NCBI GenBank assembly: GCA_038363925.1
Contig: JAQQWL010000009.1
Span: 3,286,001-3,350,000, forward strand
Length of the DNA: 64,000 nucleotides
Origin: Apiospora phragmitis
Taxonomy: Eukaryota > Ascomycota > Sordariomycetes > Amphisphaeriales > Apiosporaceae
Reading direction: 5' to 3'
Below are positions 11,001 through 22,610 of this stretch, piece by piece. Under the pieces are notes generated by a model. The model worked only from the letters and a program-made list of their open reading frames with translations, had not been told where the DNA came from and made no database searches. Position 1 is the first letter of the stretch. Each line of letters starts with the position of its first letter. The translations under genes and the position numbers were made by a program.

Positions 11001-12038
11001 GATCATCGGGACCTTCGAACTTATTCATAAGCGCATGGCTTCTTTGAAGGGCCAAAGGGTGTCCGATAATATCTAGAGTACCAGAGCCACTGTCGACTAG
11101 CTAATAAACGTTAATGCTTTTCTTAATTGATTGAAAAACTACCCTTACCGGTTTCCTTTTAGATAGACATGCAGGTAGCCAGGGGAAGACTTTGCGCGGG
11201 AGGCTCGTATTACCAGTCTCGTAAAAGGCGGCTAGATGGCGATCGAGTTCTTCGGTCATACAGAGCTTCGTGAAGCTACGAACAAGTTCCGTTAGGGTCT
11301 GGGTTGATTTGACTTCCTGGAGCAGTTTGGAGACCTTGCTATCTCGGATGACAGCCCATGTTCTCAGACCCAGCTCCGCCCAATTAGCGACGTCTTTAAA
11401 TGAAGTGCCACGAAACGGCGTTGCGAGAAAGATGATGCCACGTGTCGCCCTTCTGACAGGAATGTATTCGTTATCAGCTATTAAGAGCGCCTTCATCAAA
11501 AGGATGCCGCCCAAACATGATGCGATGAAGAGAATTGGTCGTTCCTTGTCTTTGTCGCGATCTGCCGCCGCTTGAGGTCGTCCATCGACGCCGTCGAGTA
11601 AGAGCCGAGCAAACTCGACCAATTCTTTTTGGCTGTAGTTTGGATTTTCAAAGAGGCTGGATGGCCAGTCGCACATGAAGATGCGAACCTGTCCAACTCT
11701 ACTTGGGAGCATATTTTCGTCAGCGAGCCAGTTTACATTGGGTATCCCTCCTTCGACTTCCAGACCCACGTGTCTGGGGACTTCGTGTCGAGACCGTGGA
11801 TGGCAATGATGTCGACATCGGATTTATTGTCGCTTGTTTCCGGGGGATAGACTTGATAGAGACGGAAGCCCTGTGGCTGTTGTGCGGAGTTGGTCGGGCC
11901 TTTCGCAGCCGAATGATCGAGAGGACAATCGTGCGGCGATGATACTGAACGAGCATACGCGAATCTGCGAACGAGGGTGTACAAGGTAATAATCCCTCCT
12001 GCGAGGAGGATGGTGAGGCCGAACTTGAACGGATCCAT
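8017..12038 (-). CDS. SesB-NACHT-HEAT NLR-type STAND protein (three frameshifts in the given sequence)
   Basis: Starting at 12038 the protein has an N-terminal hydrophobic segment (GLTILLAGGIITLYTLV) and a SesB-like hydrolase (IIAIHGLDTKSPDTWVW, nucleophile elbow ASCLGG with Cys for Ser, TPFRGT). The NACHT NTPase has Walker A GSAGVGKST and Walker B LFVLDGLDEV, followed by VIVTSRP and a winged-helix-like LHLTYQEYFAA region. The C-terminal half is an array of 33-residue HEAT-like repeats. A 48-nt intron (11101-11148) explains an apparent stop and restores the ALQRSHALMNKF junction typical of these proteins. Frame changes occur at about 11745, 10505 and 9915, each a single base in a purine-rich run. 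The full product would be about 1,300 residues. Such proteins act in non-self recognition and regulated cell death. Either the gene is decaying or the sequence has indel errors. Confidence 0.8.
8290..9010 (-). repeat. Seven to eight 99-bp in-frame HEAT-coding repeats
   Basis: A 99-bp unit (33 codons) recurs with very high identity; the mark GAGTGCCGTA on the + strand returns about every 99 bases from near 8347 to 8941. Encoded units follow the pattern LSDEVLQAIVGKLD...VREAALTALQGQRQ, with differences concentrated at a few codons. This is characteristic of NLR ligand-binding repeats that are shuffled by unequal exchange. The array is open in an antisense frame too, which yields a spurious 237-residue frame. 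Confidence 0.85.
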
Positions 12039-14999
12039 GGCGTCAGATACTGGCAGAGCACAACGTCATGTGCTAGTGCAACGGTCCGTCACCGTATGTG
12101 TGGATTTGGTGCCGTATCAAAACCGGATCGCCGGGCGCAATGTACGTGATGGGATTTGGGTAGTGTTGAGCTTCCAAGAAGACAAAACTAACAATGGCTG
12201 AAGAAGGAAGTACAATATAGGAATCGTGCCACAATTCGGACTGGTTTAACAGCAAGCGAGGTTCTGCAGCCACACCACAGCACAGAACAACCCCCAGCCT
12301 ATGGAGCTTTAACTGATGCTCTACTTTTCGGTACTGTGGTAGTTCAAAGCTATTAGCCATATAATTGGCAGCAGGTAGGCACAGGCATACTATGAGACAC
12401 CGTCGCGGGTGATTTGTGGGTGAAGTAAGTTCTCCCCTTTGCTCTACGTCACAGGAGTAGGCACGCTCGCAGACAACGAGATTCTGGCGCAGTTCTGATA
12501 GAAGGGAACAGGTTTAGTGGAGAGAAATGAGAACATTCGAGGTAAGTCGTTTTAAGATATTGAGTAGCGTATCCGGGTGAGCCTCGGTAGGTCGTAATGA
12601 AGTGATATAGCGACGGAAACACACATACTTGATTGTAGCAGAAAGCAAGTGCTAGCTGGAAGCTAGATTCTGGGGTCAGCATCGCCGCCAATTCTATTGA
12701 TTTCGTGGCGGCTGAGTAGCATCACCTGGAACTGGTCTTGTCGGCCTAAGGCTGCCGGCTTTCCAGCGCTTAGACAACTTTGTGCTCTCATTGGCGGAGA
12801 TGCAATATACCTGCATTACGCTCAAGCTAAATATGCACAGCGGCATTCAGCTTGCAAGGAGTAGAATCACCAAGTCTGGCCCTTCCCGGCCTGACCTCGT
12901 GCCGCGCCATCCAGGTCGCTGATTGGAGCTGTCGCACTTTGCATACCGAAAGTGCAACTATCTGGCTTGTGCAGCTGGTCGGTTGAAAGGGATTGCTCCG
13001 TCGCGTGAGGGGGAAGCACGATGTCTGGTGCACAACACCATTCGCGATGAGGGAGCCTGGAGTTTCAGCCGCACCACGATTCGGACAACCCCAGCCAATC
13101 GCACCGAATCGTCCAGGATAAGCCGTTGTAAAATATGCTGCCGCGCAGCTTGCATCGTAGTTCAGCCAATAGCTCCCGATATATAGATGTCTTGCACAGC
13201 ACCCTGGAAAGGACGAGCACTCCTTCCGTTATGAAGAGTTTGGCCTGATACCCCGTCCAGTCTACCACCCTCTCCGTTGGGGTCTTCCCAAGGCCGTAAG
13301 AGAAATCGAACCACTCTTGATCATTTGCCATGAAAGCCACTTGCACTAAGGCGACTTATACAACGGGTTTCAGTCGTTGAATTAGCGACTTAGTACATGG
13401 TGAAGCAGGATCGCCATGATGGCTAGGGCCGAACTCTTATTCAATTCTCTGGAACCACAGCAGCAAGACACGATTAAGCAGGCCTGAGATGCAGTCTTTC
13501 TGCTTTGGGTGAGGCCCTTCCTCATTTGCATGATTGGGTAATGGATTTGAGGCTCTTATTCTTTCTAGGCGAGGCGTATTTTGGGTATATGTCAGGTATA
13601 TTTTTAATAGGATGTTAGGAGAGACCCTGAAGAATCGTCTCGCCGAGCTATTTCGAGGCTGTGCAGACGAATATATGTAGAAGATGCGGCTTCAGAGTCG
13701 TAAAATGCATGTAAAGTCTTCAGATGGCAAGAAGGCAGGCTAGAGAAAGCTACCCAGACATGGGCGACTTCCAGGGTCTCCATGGTCTCCATGGTCTCCA
13801 TGGTCTCGAATGCTCAGCCGGCTGCAGGCTGTATGCCGAGTCCTGGATAGTTGGTGGGTGTGGTGCAGAACAGGGCCATTGGCTAGGAACGAAATAGAAA
13901 AATACAGGACAGAGCGGAGAAGGCCGGCTTCAGTCCCTGACTGTTCCTCGTACGGTCCTGCCAGTGAACTTCCGAGATTCCCAACACACCAAGATAAACC
14001 AATCGCATTATAACGGTGAGCAGCCGTAAATGAACTTGATCATAGTTGGTATATACCATACGGAGACACAATTCAAGCTGTTCTTCTCTGCCTCATTCCC
14101 ACTTCCCCAGGATTTGACAGTTTGAATAAAGGGAAATATAGTCGCCGCCACCTTTCATACTATCTAGTTGTAAGGTATAAGTGCATGTTGATTACTAAGC
14201 CGTAGGAAGGTAACTTGCACTTGTGCGCCTGCAGTGCTCCTTGTAAAAATACAAGATCAGGTGTATAGGCGCGTTTCCAGTCGAAACATGCCTTTGTTGG
14301 GCTGAGCCTCGAATGGTCGAGGTTATGCTGCATGTGGGATCCTAGCGTATTAAGGCACAGCCCGGGGCGCCATCTCGTATATGCGACCTTCTTCTCGTCG
14401 GCATCGGCTTGTTGTGGTAGGACAGGAGACGTCATTGAGGCTGTGTTTTTAGGAAGGCAGCTTCGTGATCACTGTCGGCTGAAACATTGTTCATGCAGAG
14501 GCCCTGATATAAGCTCGACACTAGCCAGGAAGCCTATCGGATGTGCTTCTGCGCAACCACCCACTGCGACATACAAGAGCCGCTGACCTAGGGCGACGCC
14601 AGCTGAGGCCAGTCTTTTCGCCCGGGAGCCTTGCCAGCGCAACAACGAGTGCAGCAAGGCCACTAGATGGCCACAGTGAGACTTGGGGGTCTGGCAAGCC
14701 GGTAGGTTTATCGAAAAGGTAGCCTTCAGCGGTGGTGCACAAGGTGAGCAAAATGCGTCTCTGAAAACGACCATATGAATTGCGGGTGGTGCTGGACTCG
14801 CTATTGCTGAAGTGATGCACTCATTGTAGACGAGCGTTGAAGGCAACGAGGGTGTGCGAAGGCAATTAAGCGACCGTGGCAGCGCGGAGTATTGCGTTTT
14901 AATAGTCGGTCACTGTAGTGAGTCGAGAATAATAAATTAGAGTTATTATTTAATGGGAATTGCGTTCTGGAAATAGAAAATCCAAGGACGCCCAAGGTG
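12039..14999. other. Intergenic region, no supported gene
   Basis: No open frame of more than about 125 residues occurs and none has a recognisable motif. The only structured element is a 9-bp tandem repeat (GGTCTCCAT, 3.7 units) at 13775-13807. The first part must contain the promoter of the NLR gene that starts at 12038. Confidence 0.5.
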
Positions 15000-15318
15000 A
15001 CCATCAGTCAAGCGATGTGGTGGAGCAAGCCATTCAAAGGCTGGGTGTATGTTTATCAGGGCGTCTGGTTCAAAGTTGAGCGTAGTTGGGCCACTCGAAG
15101 TAGCAACGCCTACGAAGCGAAGGTACAAAGAGAAACGGTGGGAAAATCTAGGAACCGAAAATGGCACGATACGGTGCTAAGCACCGTTCTGGTCCGTTTC
15201 GCTTCGATTCGGCTGGTTTTCTATATGGTCCGTGCGGCGGTGCGGCGTCTTCCCTTTCTGGAACACTTTATTATATAAGGTCGGCATCCGCTCTCTTTAT
15301 AAATAAGAGCTTAGAGAG
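15000..15318 (+). repeat. 5S-tailed dispersed repeat, copy A (3' end replaced by A+T repeat)
   Basis: From about 15007 this matches copies at 18009-18390 and 30925-31308. Shared blocks are TGTTTATCAGGGCGTCTGGT-like sequence, AAGGTACAAAGAGAAACGGTGG, a hairpin ACGGTGCTAAGCACCGT (15173-15189), CCGTTTCGCTTC, and GGTCGGCATCCGCTCTC. In the other copies this leads into a 5S rRNA 3' half. Here it breaks at about 15318, in AGCTTAGAGAG, and A+T-rich repeat follows. Confidence 0.75.
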
Positions 15319-15815
15319 GTCTCTTATTATTAAAAGAACGGAACTTAAATAGTATTAAGGGGCTACACTTTTTACCTCGTACTGTTTTCTTTTTTAAGCC
15401 TTATAAAATAACCGTTCTTTTATATTTTTAATTTATTATTTCTTTTTATAGATTAGAATTTTATTTAATCCGGTATATATATAATAATTTATAACTTATT
15501 TTAATTAATAATTATAATATTATTTAAAAAATAACTTTAATTATATAAATTAAGGATAAATTATTATAAATAATAATATATTAATTTCTTTAAAATATAT
15601 ATATATTTATATACTTATTTTAAAGCTTTTACTCTTTTTTAATTATTTAAAGGGCGCCTTTTATTAAATAAAAAGGTGCGAATATATTAAAGGTTTTAAA
15701 TAAAGATATTTTAAGCTAGCTCTTTAAGTAGGGATTTATACTATATTAAGCATAATTAAATAAATTAATTAATATAACTAATCCCACGTTAAATAATATC
15801 TATATACTAGTCACG
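15319..15815 (+). repeat. A+T-rich RIP block containing copy 2 of the 3345-3690 repeat
   Basis: Composition drops sharply to A+T with the same CpA/TpG depletion as the left end of the window. From about 15550 it matches 3345-3690. It interrupts copy A of the 5S-tailed repeat, so it arrived after that repeat. No coding remnant was recognised. Confidence 0.7.
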
Positions 15816-16759
15816 TAATCGATTTAATAGATGAGACAAGGTTTTAATCTAGATGATTCTATGGAATTATCAACGAAGAAGGAAAAGGGAAGAAAGAAGG
15901 CTTCGTTGCTGGAGCTTGATGTGGGGCCTTGAACAATGAACAATCGAGCTGTACAATCTTAAGCAAGGTGTTCACCAGCTTCACTGGCGCACTAGCGTAC
16001 AGAGGGATGCTATAATGAAGATCCTCGGTAAGCGAGACGCTGCCGCTATTTTGGATTTTTAACAGGCGTATTTGTGCAATAAAAGCAACGAGGAGCAACT
16101 TAAAGCTAGCATAGAACCGACGTCTGGATAAGGCCTAGGCCTTCGGTCGGACGATAAATTGACCCTCATCATCATCATCATCATGTCGGTGTTTGTGTCA
16201 AATAATCCAGTGCCGTAGAAAACAATCAGACTGTTGAATGGACTGTACGTACGTACGTGGGTTGGGGTTCAGACGGTGCTGTATTGGTTTATTCTGTTGG
16301 TCATGTCTATCTTCTATGCTAGCTGCGAGGGGAATCGCATTCCCCTCTTCATGCGACAGAAGGGGGTTAGTGCACGTGGTCACGTGGCACCCCTTTTGGA
16401 GTAACATGGACAGCCTTAGTTCCGGCTGTTCCAACACAGACCGAAGCAACAAGCACATGCAAGGTTAAAAACACCTACGGCCCATATCGCACTCATTTGA
16501 CGCTAGCGCTAGCGAATCAAATTGATCCCCACACAGCGGAGCGAGTGCCCACATCAGAAGCCAGGCCATCAGTTAAGTTCTTTGGAAGACTTGGCCAGCC
16601 CGCCCTCGACGCCCAATTGTTGACCCCACCACATCAGCAGCAGTTATCCGAGATCAATAAGATCCCCGCCTCCCCAGCTGATAGCACCGACTGCAGCCAC
16701 ACACGCCTTCTTGGCATCACTACCGCCATTTGCCCGGCAGCATTGCGATCAAACCCACC
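15816..16759. other. Intergenic region upstream of the RNase H gene
   Basis: There is no supported gene. An ATC trinucleotide run lies near 16166-16182 and GTACGTACGTACG at 16245-16257. A long + strand frame from 16497 overlaps the RNase H gene out of phase and is not coding. Confidence 0.4.
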
Positions 16760-17793
16760 ATGCCTCTTGGATGGTATTTGGCCCAGGGTCTGTACCCTCT
16801 GGGCCCGGATAGCAGCGATGATGACGAGGGTCCGTGTGAACTTCCCGATGGCCGAGTCGTCTGCGGTCCACACGGCTTGGTTGTTTGTGGGAAGTGCTGC
16901 AGTGACTACAGTTTCATGGATGAAGACGTGGACGAGGACAAGGACGAGCACGAGGCACACAGTCCCGCCTCACTTCCTCTTGGGGGTATGCGCACGCAAT
17001 ACCCGTCTACTAACCGGGTCCTTGCTGATCGGAGTCCACCCCCCTTTAGCGGCACGGAGAAGAGGAGAGGCACCGGCCGCGCATTCCCGACCAAGTTCTG
17101 TCCCCCGTCTCCGACAATCACCCCAGCAGAACTATTCGCGGGCAGGCGTGCTTGGATGCGAGCCACTCGGTCAGTTACCCCCTAGCTTGGGAGGATTCAT
17201 TGACCAACTATGTGTGAGATGGACTAACACGATAAGTTAGATACACTCATCGCAACGACCCGGGCATGCTACTACTCCTCACCGATGGCGCATGTCTCAA
17301 TAATGGCCTAGCCAACCCCAAAGCCGGCTGGGCATTCGTGCACCACGCAGGAACTGGCACTGACGACCCAGATGGCGTTGCACAAGGCCGTCTGGAAGCC
17401 AAAGGCCCATTCGGCGACGACGCTATCCAGAGCAGCAACCGCGCCGAGCTTCGCGCCGTAATCGCCGCTCTGCGTTTCCGCCACTGGGTAGGCGAGAACT
17501 TCCATACGGTGGTCATCGCCACCGACTCCGAATACGTGGTCGAGGGCTCTACTGTCTGGGCGAAGAATTGGGTCCAGAATGGATGGAGGACCAGGGCCCG
17601 CGCGCCCGTGAAGAACTCGGACCTGTGGGAAATGCTCCTAGGCGAGGTAGAGAGATGGAAAGAAGAGGGCATGGACATTCAGCTCTGGAGAATACCCAGA
17701 GAGTGGAACGGCGTCGCCGATGCGGCAGCAAAGAAGGCAGCCGAGGGTCATGATGTAGACAAGTGGACCGAGATGATCGGAATGGCCGTGTAA
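16760..17793 (+). CDS. Ribonuclease H-domain protein with Cys-rich N-terminal extension
   Basis: The model is join(16760..17169,17241..17793), a 71-nt intron with an ACTAACA branch site, giving 320 residues in frame. The ATG has a good context (CCCACCATGC). The C-terminal half is RNase H type 1: TDGACLNNG (first Asp), SSNRAELRAV (Glu), ATDSEYVV (second Asp) and WNGVADAAAKKAA (last Asp), so all four carboxylates are present. The fold would cut RNA in RNA:DNA hybrids. The N-terminal half has MPLGWYLAQGLYPLGPDSS and a Cys/His cluster CGPHGLVVCGKCCSDYSF, then an acidic tract. This extension is seen in fungal RNase H-like proteins of unknown role. It is not the hybrid-binding domain of classical RNase H1. 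The gene sits alone between two dispersed repeats. Confidence 0.88.
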
Positions 17794-18008
17794 TTATAAC
17801 TAAGGCGTAGTAGTCATGATATCTGCCTCCACACTTGTGCCGCTAGACATTGGCATTGATATTGTCGCATGCTAGAGCAACTGCCCCAACCCGACAGCAG
17901 CTATATATTCAAGAATATAGCTATCTACTACAGCGCGTACGCCATCCGACTATGAACTGGATTTATCGGGCTTATGCGAGGACGCATCGGCGGGTAGCCT
18001 ATCTGTAT

Positions 18009-18390
18009 TACAACCGGTAGTCAGTCCATCTGGTGGGAGCGAGCAATCAAAAAGGTTAGATATACGTTTATCAGGGCGTCTGGTTTGAAGTTAAGAGTAA
18101 TTGGGCCATTCGAAATAGTACCGCCAACGAAGCGAAGGTACAAAGAGAAACGGTGGGAGAATCTATAAATCGTAAATGGCACGATACGGTACCAAGCACC
18201 GTTTTGGTCCGTTTCGCTTCAATTCGGCTTTTTTTTATGGTCCGTACGGCGGGTGCTGGGTCTTCCCTTTTTAGGATACTTTGTTACATAAGGTCGGCGT
18301 CCGCCCTCCCCCTAGGTAAGAGCTTAGAGAGCCGAATTAGTACTAGGGTCGGTGACGACCTGGGAATCCTCGGTGTTGTATGTTTTATTT
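18009..18390 (+). repeat. 5S-tailed dispersed repeat, copy B
   Basis: This matches copy C (30925-31308) along its full length and copy A until that copy is interrupted. From about 18300 to 18383 it is the 3' half of a 5S rRNA gene: GAGAGCCGAATTAGTACTAG, then GGTCGGTGACGACCTGGG, ending GTTGTATGTTTTA. The 5' half of 5S is replaced by the repeat body, so this is not a functional 5S gene. Confidence 0.8.
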
Positions 18391-18527
18391 TTGTCGGGTC
18401 GTGGAGTAGCTTCTGCGGACTGGCCAGCTACCTCTGTATAAGCTAGCAATGGGAAGACGGGGCCGCCCGTCCCTAGCAAATTTCCCCAGGCCCTGATAGG
18501 CTGTAGGTCTACCTAGACTGGTAGATT

Positions 18528-20267
18528 TCAACATTCGTAAAACTTCTGCCTGGGGCGCAAGTGCACGTAAAGTGGTGCTCTATCCCAATGAAGATACGAT
18601 CTCTGCGTCTCTAACCAACCTAAGCTCTGCTCGTCCAGTGTCACGTGGAAGTTCCATAGCAATCGAGCCAAGATCTGACGGAACTCAGCGTAGGCCAAAC
18701 TGAAACACATAATTTGTTAACAAGTTGTGTGCAAGTGATTCTTATGCAGAGGTCCAGCCGATAGGAAAGTGAGGAGATTGCCGGACAACATTGAAAGATG
18801 GTGGAGAACTCACTTCATGCCAATACAGTTTCGCGGGCCGACAGAGAATGCGTTGAGACAGTCGCGTCGATCTCCTGCGAACTCCTGATCGCCCAACCAT
18901 CGCTCTGGGATGAAGTGTTTGGCCCGGCGGAAGTTGTGCTCGCTGAGGTACATGGCGCGTTGGGGTATTCCTATGATCGTCTTCAAGAGAGCCTCTAGTT
19001 AGATACTAGGGAGCAGTGGGAAGTGGAGGGGTGTAGAAAGGGCGCGCAGCTGTTGGTTTGGGCAAAACTCACTTTCCCCGGAATGAAGTCCCCAAGTATT
19101 GTATTGCCCTGGGGAGGAGTGATACGCGGTTGTGCGTTAGGACCGGGCGGGTACAGCCGCAGCGTCTCCTGGGTGACGGCGCCCAGGTATGGAAGTCTGG
19201 CAACGCTGTTGAGGTCTGCGATGGCCTCTTCATTGACGAAGGCGGCGCAGATTTCAGCTTCGAGCTTGCCCATGGCCTGAGGGTTTGTGGCCAGCAGGTA
19301 CACCGCCCCCGTTAGCGCCGTGGCCGTGGTCTCGGAGCCCGCCACGGTCAGGACTAACGCGTTGTTCACGATCTCGTTCCGGCTGAGTGTCTAGCACGAG
19401 GAGAAGCGAAGGAAGGGTTTAGTTAGCTTGAAATGACTTCTTCGAAAGATCAACAACTCACGCGCGGTGAGTCCAAGGTCGATGGATAAGGAAACCTACC
19501 ATCTGTCCTTTGCCGGAAATCATAGCTTCTATGAAGTCGGGCCTTTGGCTCCCCGTCGATATGCGCTTGGCCACCCTCTCGGCGGAAAACCGTTTCAGAT
19601 CGTCTCCCAGCTGGCGGAGCCTTTTGGGAACAAGAAGCGGTAGAATCGAAGGCAGCACAGGAAAGCGCCTAAGAGCGGCGCCCACTGCCCCTGTACGCAG
19701 ACTGCCAAATATCATGGCTATCCAGGGGTGCATGGCGGATCCTTGTAGGCACCCGAAAGGCTCGCCGAAAGCCAGGTCGCCAATGATGTCAAAGGCGCAG
19801 TAATTGAACCAGCTTCCAACGTCTATCGCCGCGCCGCCGTCCTGGGCTTTTTCATGCAGCCGGCGGATCAGCAGGTCGACGTAGCCACTAATAAGACTCT
19901 GCTGCTGTGCTATAGCGCGCGTCGAGAAGGCGTCGGCCAAGACGTACCGCATGCGGGCGTGGTCGGCATTGGACGCCCCCGCTATGTGGCCGTCGTCAGG
20001 GGGGCAGAACCACGGCGCTTTGGGGTTTTCAACCACGTCCCGTTGCCTGCCGTTGATGGCGTTCCACGCCTCCGGGACGATGTACGAAAGCTCATCGGGG
20101 CCAACGCGCACTATCCTCCCATATTGATTGTGCAGCTCCAGAAGGTGGGAGTGGGACTGCCCGGAGCAAAACATAACCATCCAGGGCAACTGAGAGATAG
20201 CCCATGTTCTAGGGCCGGGATATCTAGCCAACGGATGAAACCAGAGATAGTATGCCGGAAGAATCAC
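18528..20267 (-). CDS. Cytochrome P450 monooxygenase (CYP65/isotrichodermin-hydroxylase-like)
   Basis: The exons complement(join(18528..18699,18814..18980,19073..19390,19500..20267)) close in frame and give about 475 residues. Diagnostic sites in order are LARYPGPRTW (proline hinge), AGSETTAT (I helix), ETLRLYPP (ExxR), PERWLGD (PERF motif) and FSVGPRNCIG (heme-thiolate loop with the ligand Cys). The 3' end reads AYAEFRQILARLLWNF, as in this clan. The protein would oxidise a small lipophilic substrate at the ER membrane. The 5' end is unresolved: the frame opens after a TAG and has no ATG, so an upstream exon with the membrane anchor is missing from the model or lost. With the second P450 and the PKS fragment it suggests a secondary-metabolite locus. 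Confidence 0.85.
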
Positions 20268-20613
20268 TGCATAGTAACATAGAACCTAGTACTTGTCAAT
20301 CTCAATCTCACTAAATCATTTTGGAATTATTTGCAGGATCTTGTAAGGGGTCATACAGTCAGTGCAAGCTTCGCCCAGACTCCTGTCCAGTCGTATGGTC
20401 CAGACTCGCCAGTCATTTCGATTAACAATAAGAAGATTTTAATGCCAGATGGTCAATGAGGACGGTTCCTTCGCAGGCTCAGATACTGGTTGACTCGGCT
20501 TTGCCTTTCTTATTTAGTAAAAGTGTTTATCCACCTTCCATGCAAGTCACTGCTGGGATATCGAGTCAATTGGGGGCTATATGTAACTACGATGTGTGAA
20601 AGCTCGGGCGGGA

Positions 20614-22000
20614 TCACACCACTGCAAAGGTCCGCTGTACGTGTATCTCCCCAGATTGCTCACCAGGTGAGTTTGTGCGTGGTGGACGAGCATCCGCCTC
20701 CACGTCGATACCACTTTCTACATCTGCCCCGAATAGATTTAGAGACCCGGATCGGTTGGCCTTGGCACTGAGCGGAAGCCATTCATGGCCTTCATGCCCA
20801 CCACCGCGTTTGCGGACAGTCCCGCCTATCGTCACAATTGTCGGGCCCGGGGCACCGTCTGAATGTGCTGCACTCCCCGAACGGGTGCTGTTGCTGTAGA
20901 GAAGCGATAGCTTGGAAGCGAGCTTCTCCAGGAAGGGGACCCTGGGAAGGATAGTGCGGTACACGGGTGCACAACAGCAAATGGAGTTGGTCAGCATCTG
21001 CACCGTCACCAGACAAAGATATGTCAAGTTGAGAGCTGGCGAGTTTTGGTCAGCACTGACATAGCTGGTGCGATGAAGGGGTTGACCTACTGATCGTTCC
21101 GTAGGCTACGATTATGCTGACAATATCGATAACGCCAGTCCTGTCATGTTAGACAGTTAACACCCGTTCAATGATACCAACGCAAAGGAATTGGTGACAC
21201 ATACAGTCCGCCTAGTAGAAACAAGATCCTCAGCTTCCACTTGGTACTATTTGACATAATCAAGCTCCGTACCATCCAGATGGCCAATCCAAGCATCACA
21301 AAGGCAATGGCGGCGTTGACGGACTCGCCCGCTGCGAGCAATATGGAAGGGTCAATACAGCCCTGCGGATAGGCAGGCGTCCACAGGTTGGAGACCGGTA
21401 TGCAGAACATGCACCTTATGAGGAAGATGGCCAGGAACCAGGCGATCTGGAGTACACCCAAGGCGTAGACCCAGTATGCGAAGACACGGCTGACGCTGAA
21501 GATACGGTGATAGAGGGCCAGCAGACTCAACTTGGCGAACGTGGGATTGACTGGAAAGTTGAGTTGCATGACGTAGCCGACCTAATTGATGATATGTCAA
21601 CGACAGATGGCCATAGTTAGTACTCGGCGTTAGGGAAGGGAAACACACCTTTGACATAGTGACGAGTTCACTTGGACTGAGAGCCCCAGGCTTAAAGCGG
21701 TCCTTACCGCCCAAGATGAGAACCGCTGGTTAAAGGTCAAGGGTATTAGCTAAGACACCTGGCACTTGGAGGATACTGAAGCGGCGATATTGACATACTC
21801 CATAGGGATAGAGCCGCGTGTACCCAAAAGGACAGCAGGGCCACCAGGGCAAACCAATCTTCTAAGTTGACTTTTCGCCCGCTGCGCTTGGTGTTAAAGA
21901 AGCGGAGCGTTGTGGCGAGAGTGCATATGGGGATGGTCAGAATGCAGATGAGAAAGACGGCACCCTGGAGGGGGTCGACGAAGACGTTGAGTTCTGACAT
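20614..22000 (-). CDS. Pth11-like seven-TM receptor (fungal rhodopsin-fold domain), no CFEM
   Basis: Exons complement(join(20614..21035,21091..21140,21205..21581,21649..21725,21799..22000)) close exactly to 375 residues. The start chosen is ATG 22000, placing the first TM helix at residues ~15-35. Family marks are the helix FLICILTIPICTLATTLRFF, NLEDWFAL, FAKLSLLALYHRIF, CIPVSNLW followed by GCIDPSILL, and a last helix ending ICCCAPVYR. A hydrophilic tail of about 90 residues follows. Such proteins act at the plasma membrane in surface or nutrient sensing; the ligand is unknown. The start codon lies 610 bp from that of the divergent P450 at 22611, so the two may share a promoter. Confidence 0.85.
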
Positions 22001-22610
22001 GAGGCTGACTGCGCTGAGTGAAGCAAGGGAGCTACCGTGGATTGCCTGGATGAGAGGGACAGTATTCGGAGTTTGTATTAAGCCAGGACTATGCTCTTGC
22101 GCTGGGGAGGATACTCGTAAATATGAATTAATACTCAACCCTTACGGCCAGGCCAGGGGTGATCTTTGCTAGGTGGAGGTAAAAACAACCTACGTCTGAT
22201 TGGACGCGGGTGGCTGACTGCGGCAAGAGAACCAACGTTCAACACATTACACTGCATGTATAGGTATTAAACAGCCTGCATGCAGACTACGTACATACTA
22301 TGTACATGTATATTTGGTGGATGGATGTAATTACGAGGTACATTGCCTGGACGTATTTTCTCTTTTGCCCCAGCCTGTAAGCGAGACCCAGCACTTCGGA
22401 GTTTTGGCTGTGTACTCCCTTAGGAGGATTTATACGGCGGAGTGATGGTTACGCAAAATAGAGACCAGCCTGATTATTTCTTTGCCCCCTCAATTGTCCT
22501 CGCAATCAATTTCCCATCGTCCATTCGATTCGAACAAGCTGGCCAATTTACTAAAGCCGTCCGAATTTTTGTAGCGAACGCGTGCAAATCAATTAGCAAA
22601 TATCGTCACC

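Noticed and set aside
11101..11103. Apparent in-frame stop in the NLR gene
   Set aside because: It lies inside a 48-nt GT-AG intron (11101-11148). Removing it restores LVDSGSGTLDI in phase.
16497..17240. 247-residue + strand frame overlapping the RNase H start
   Set aside because: Out of phase with the clear RNase H gene and without any motif.
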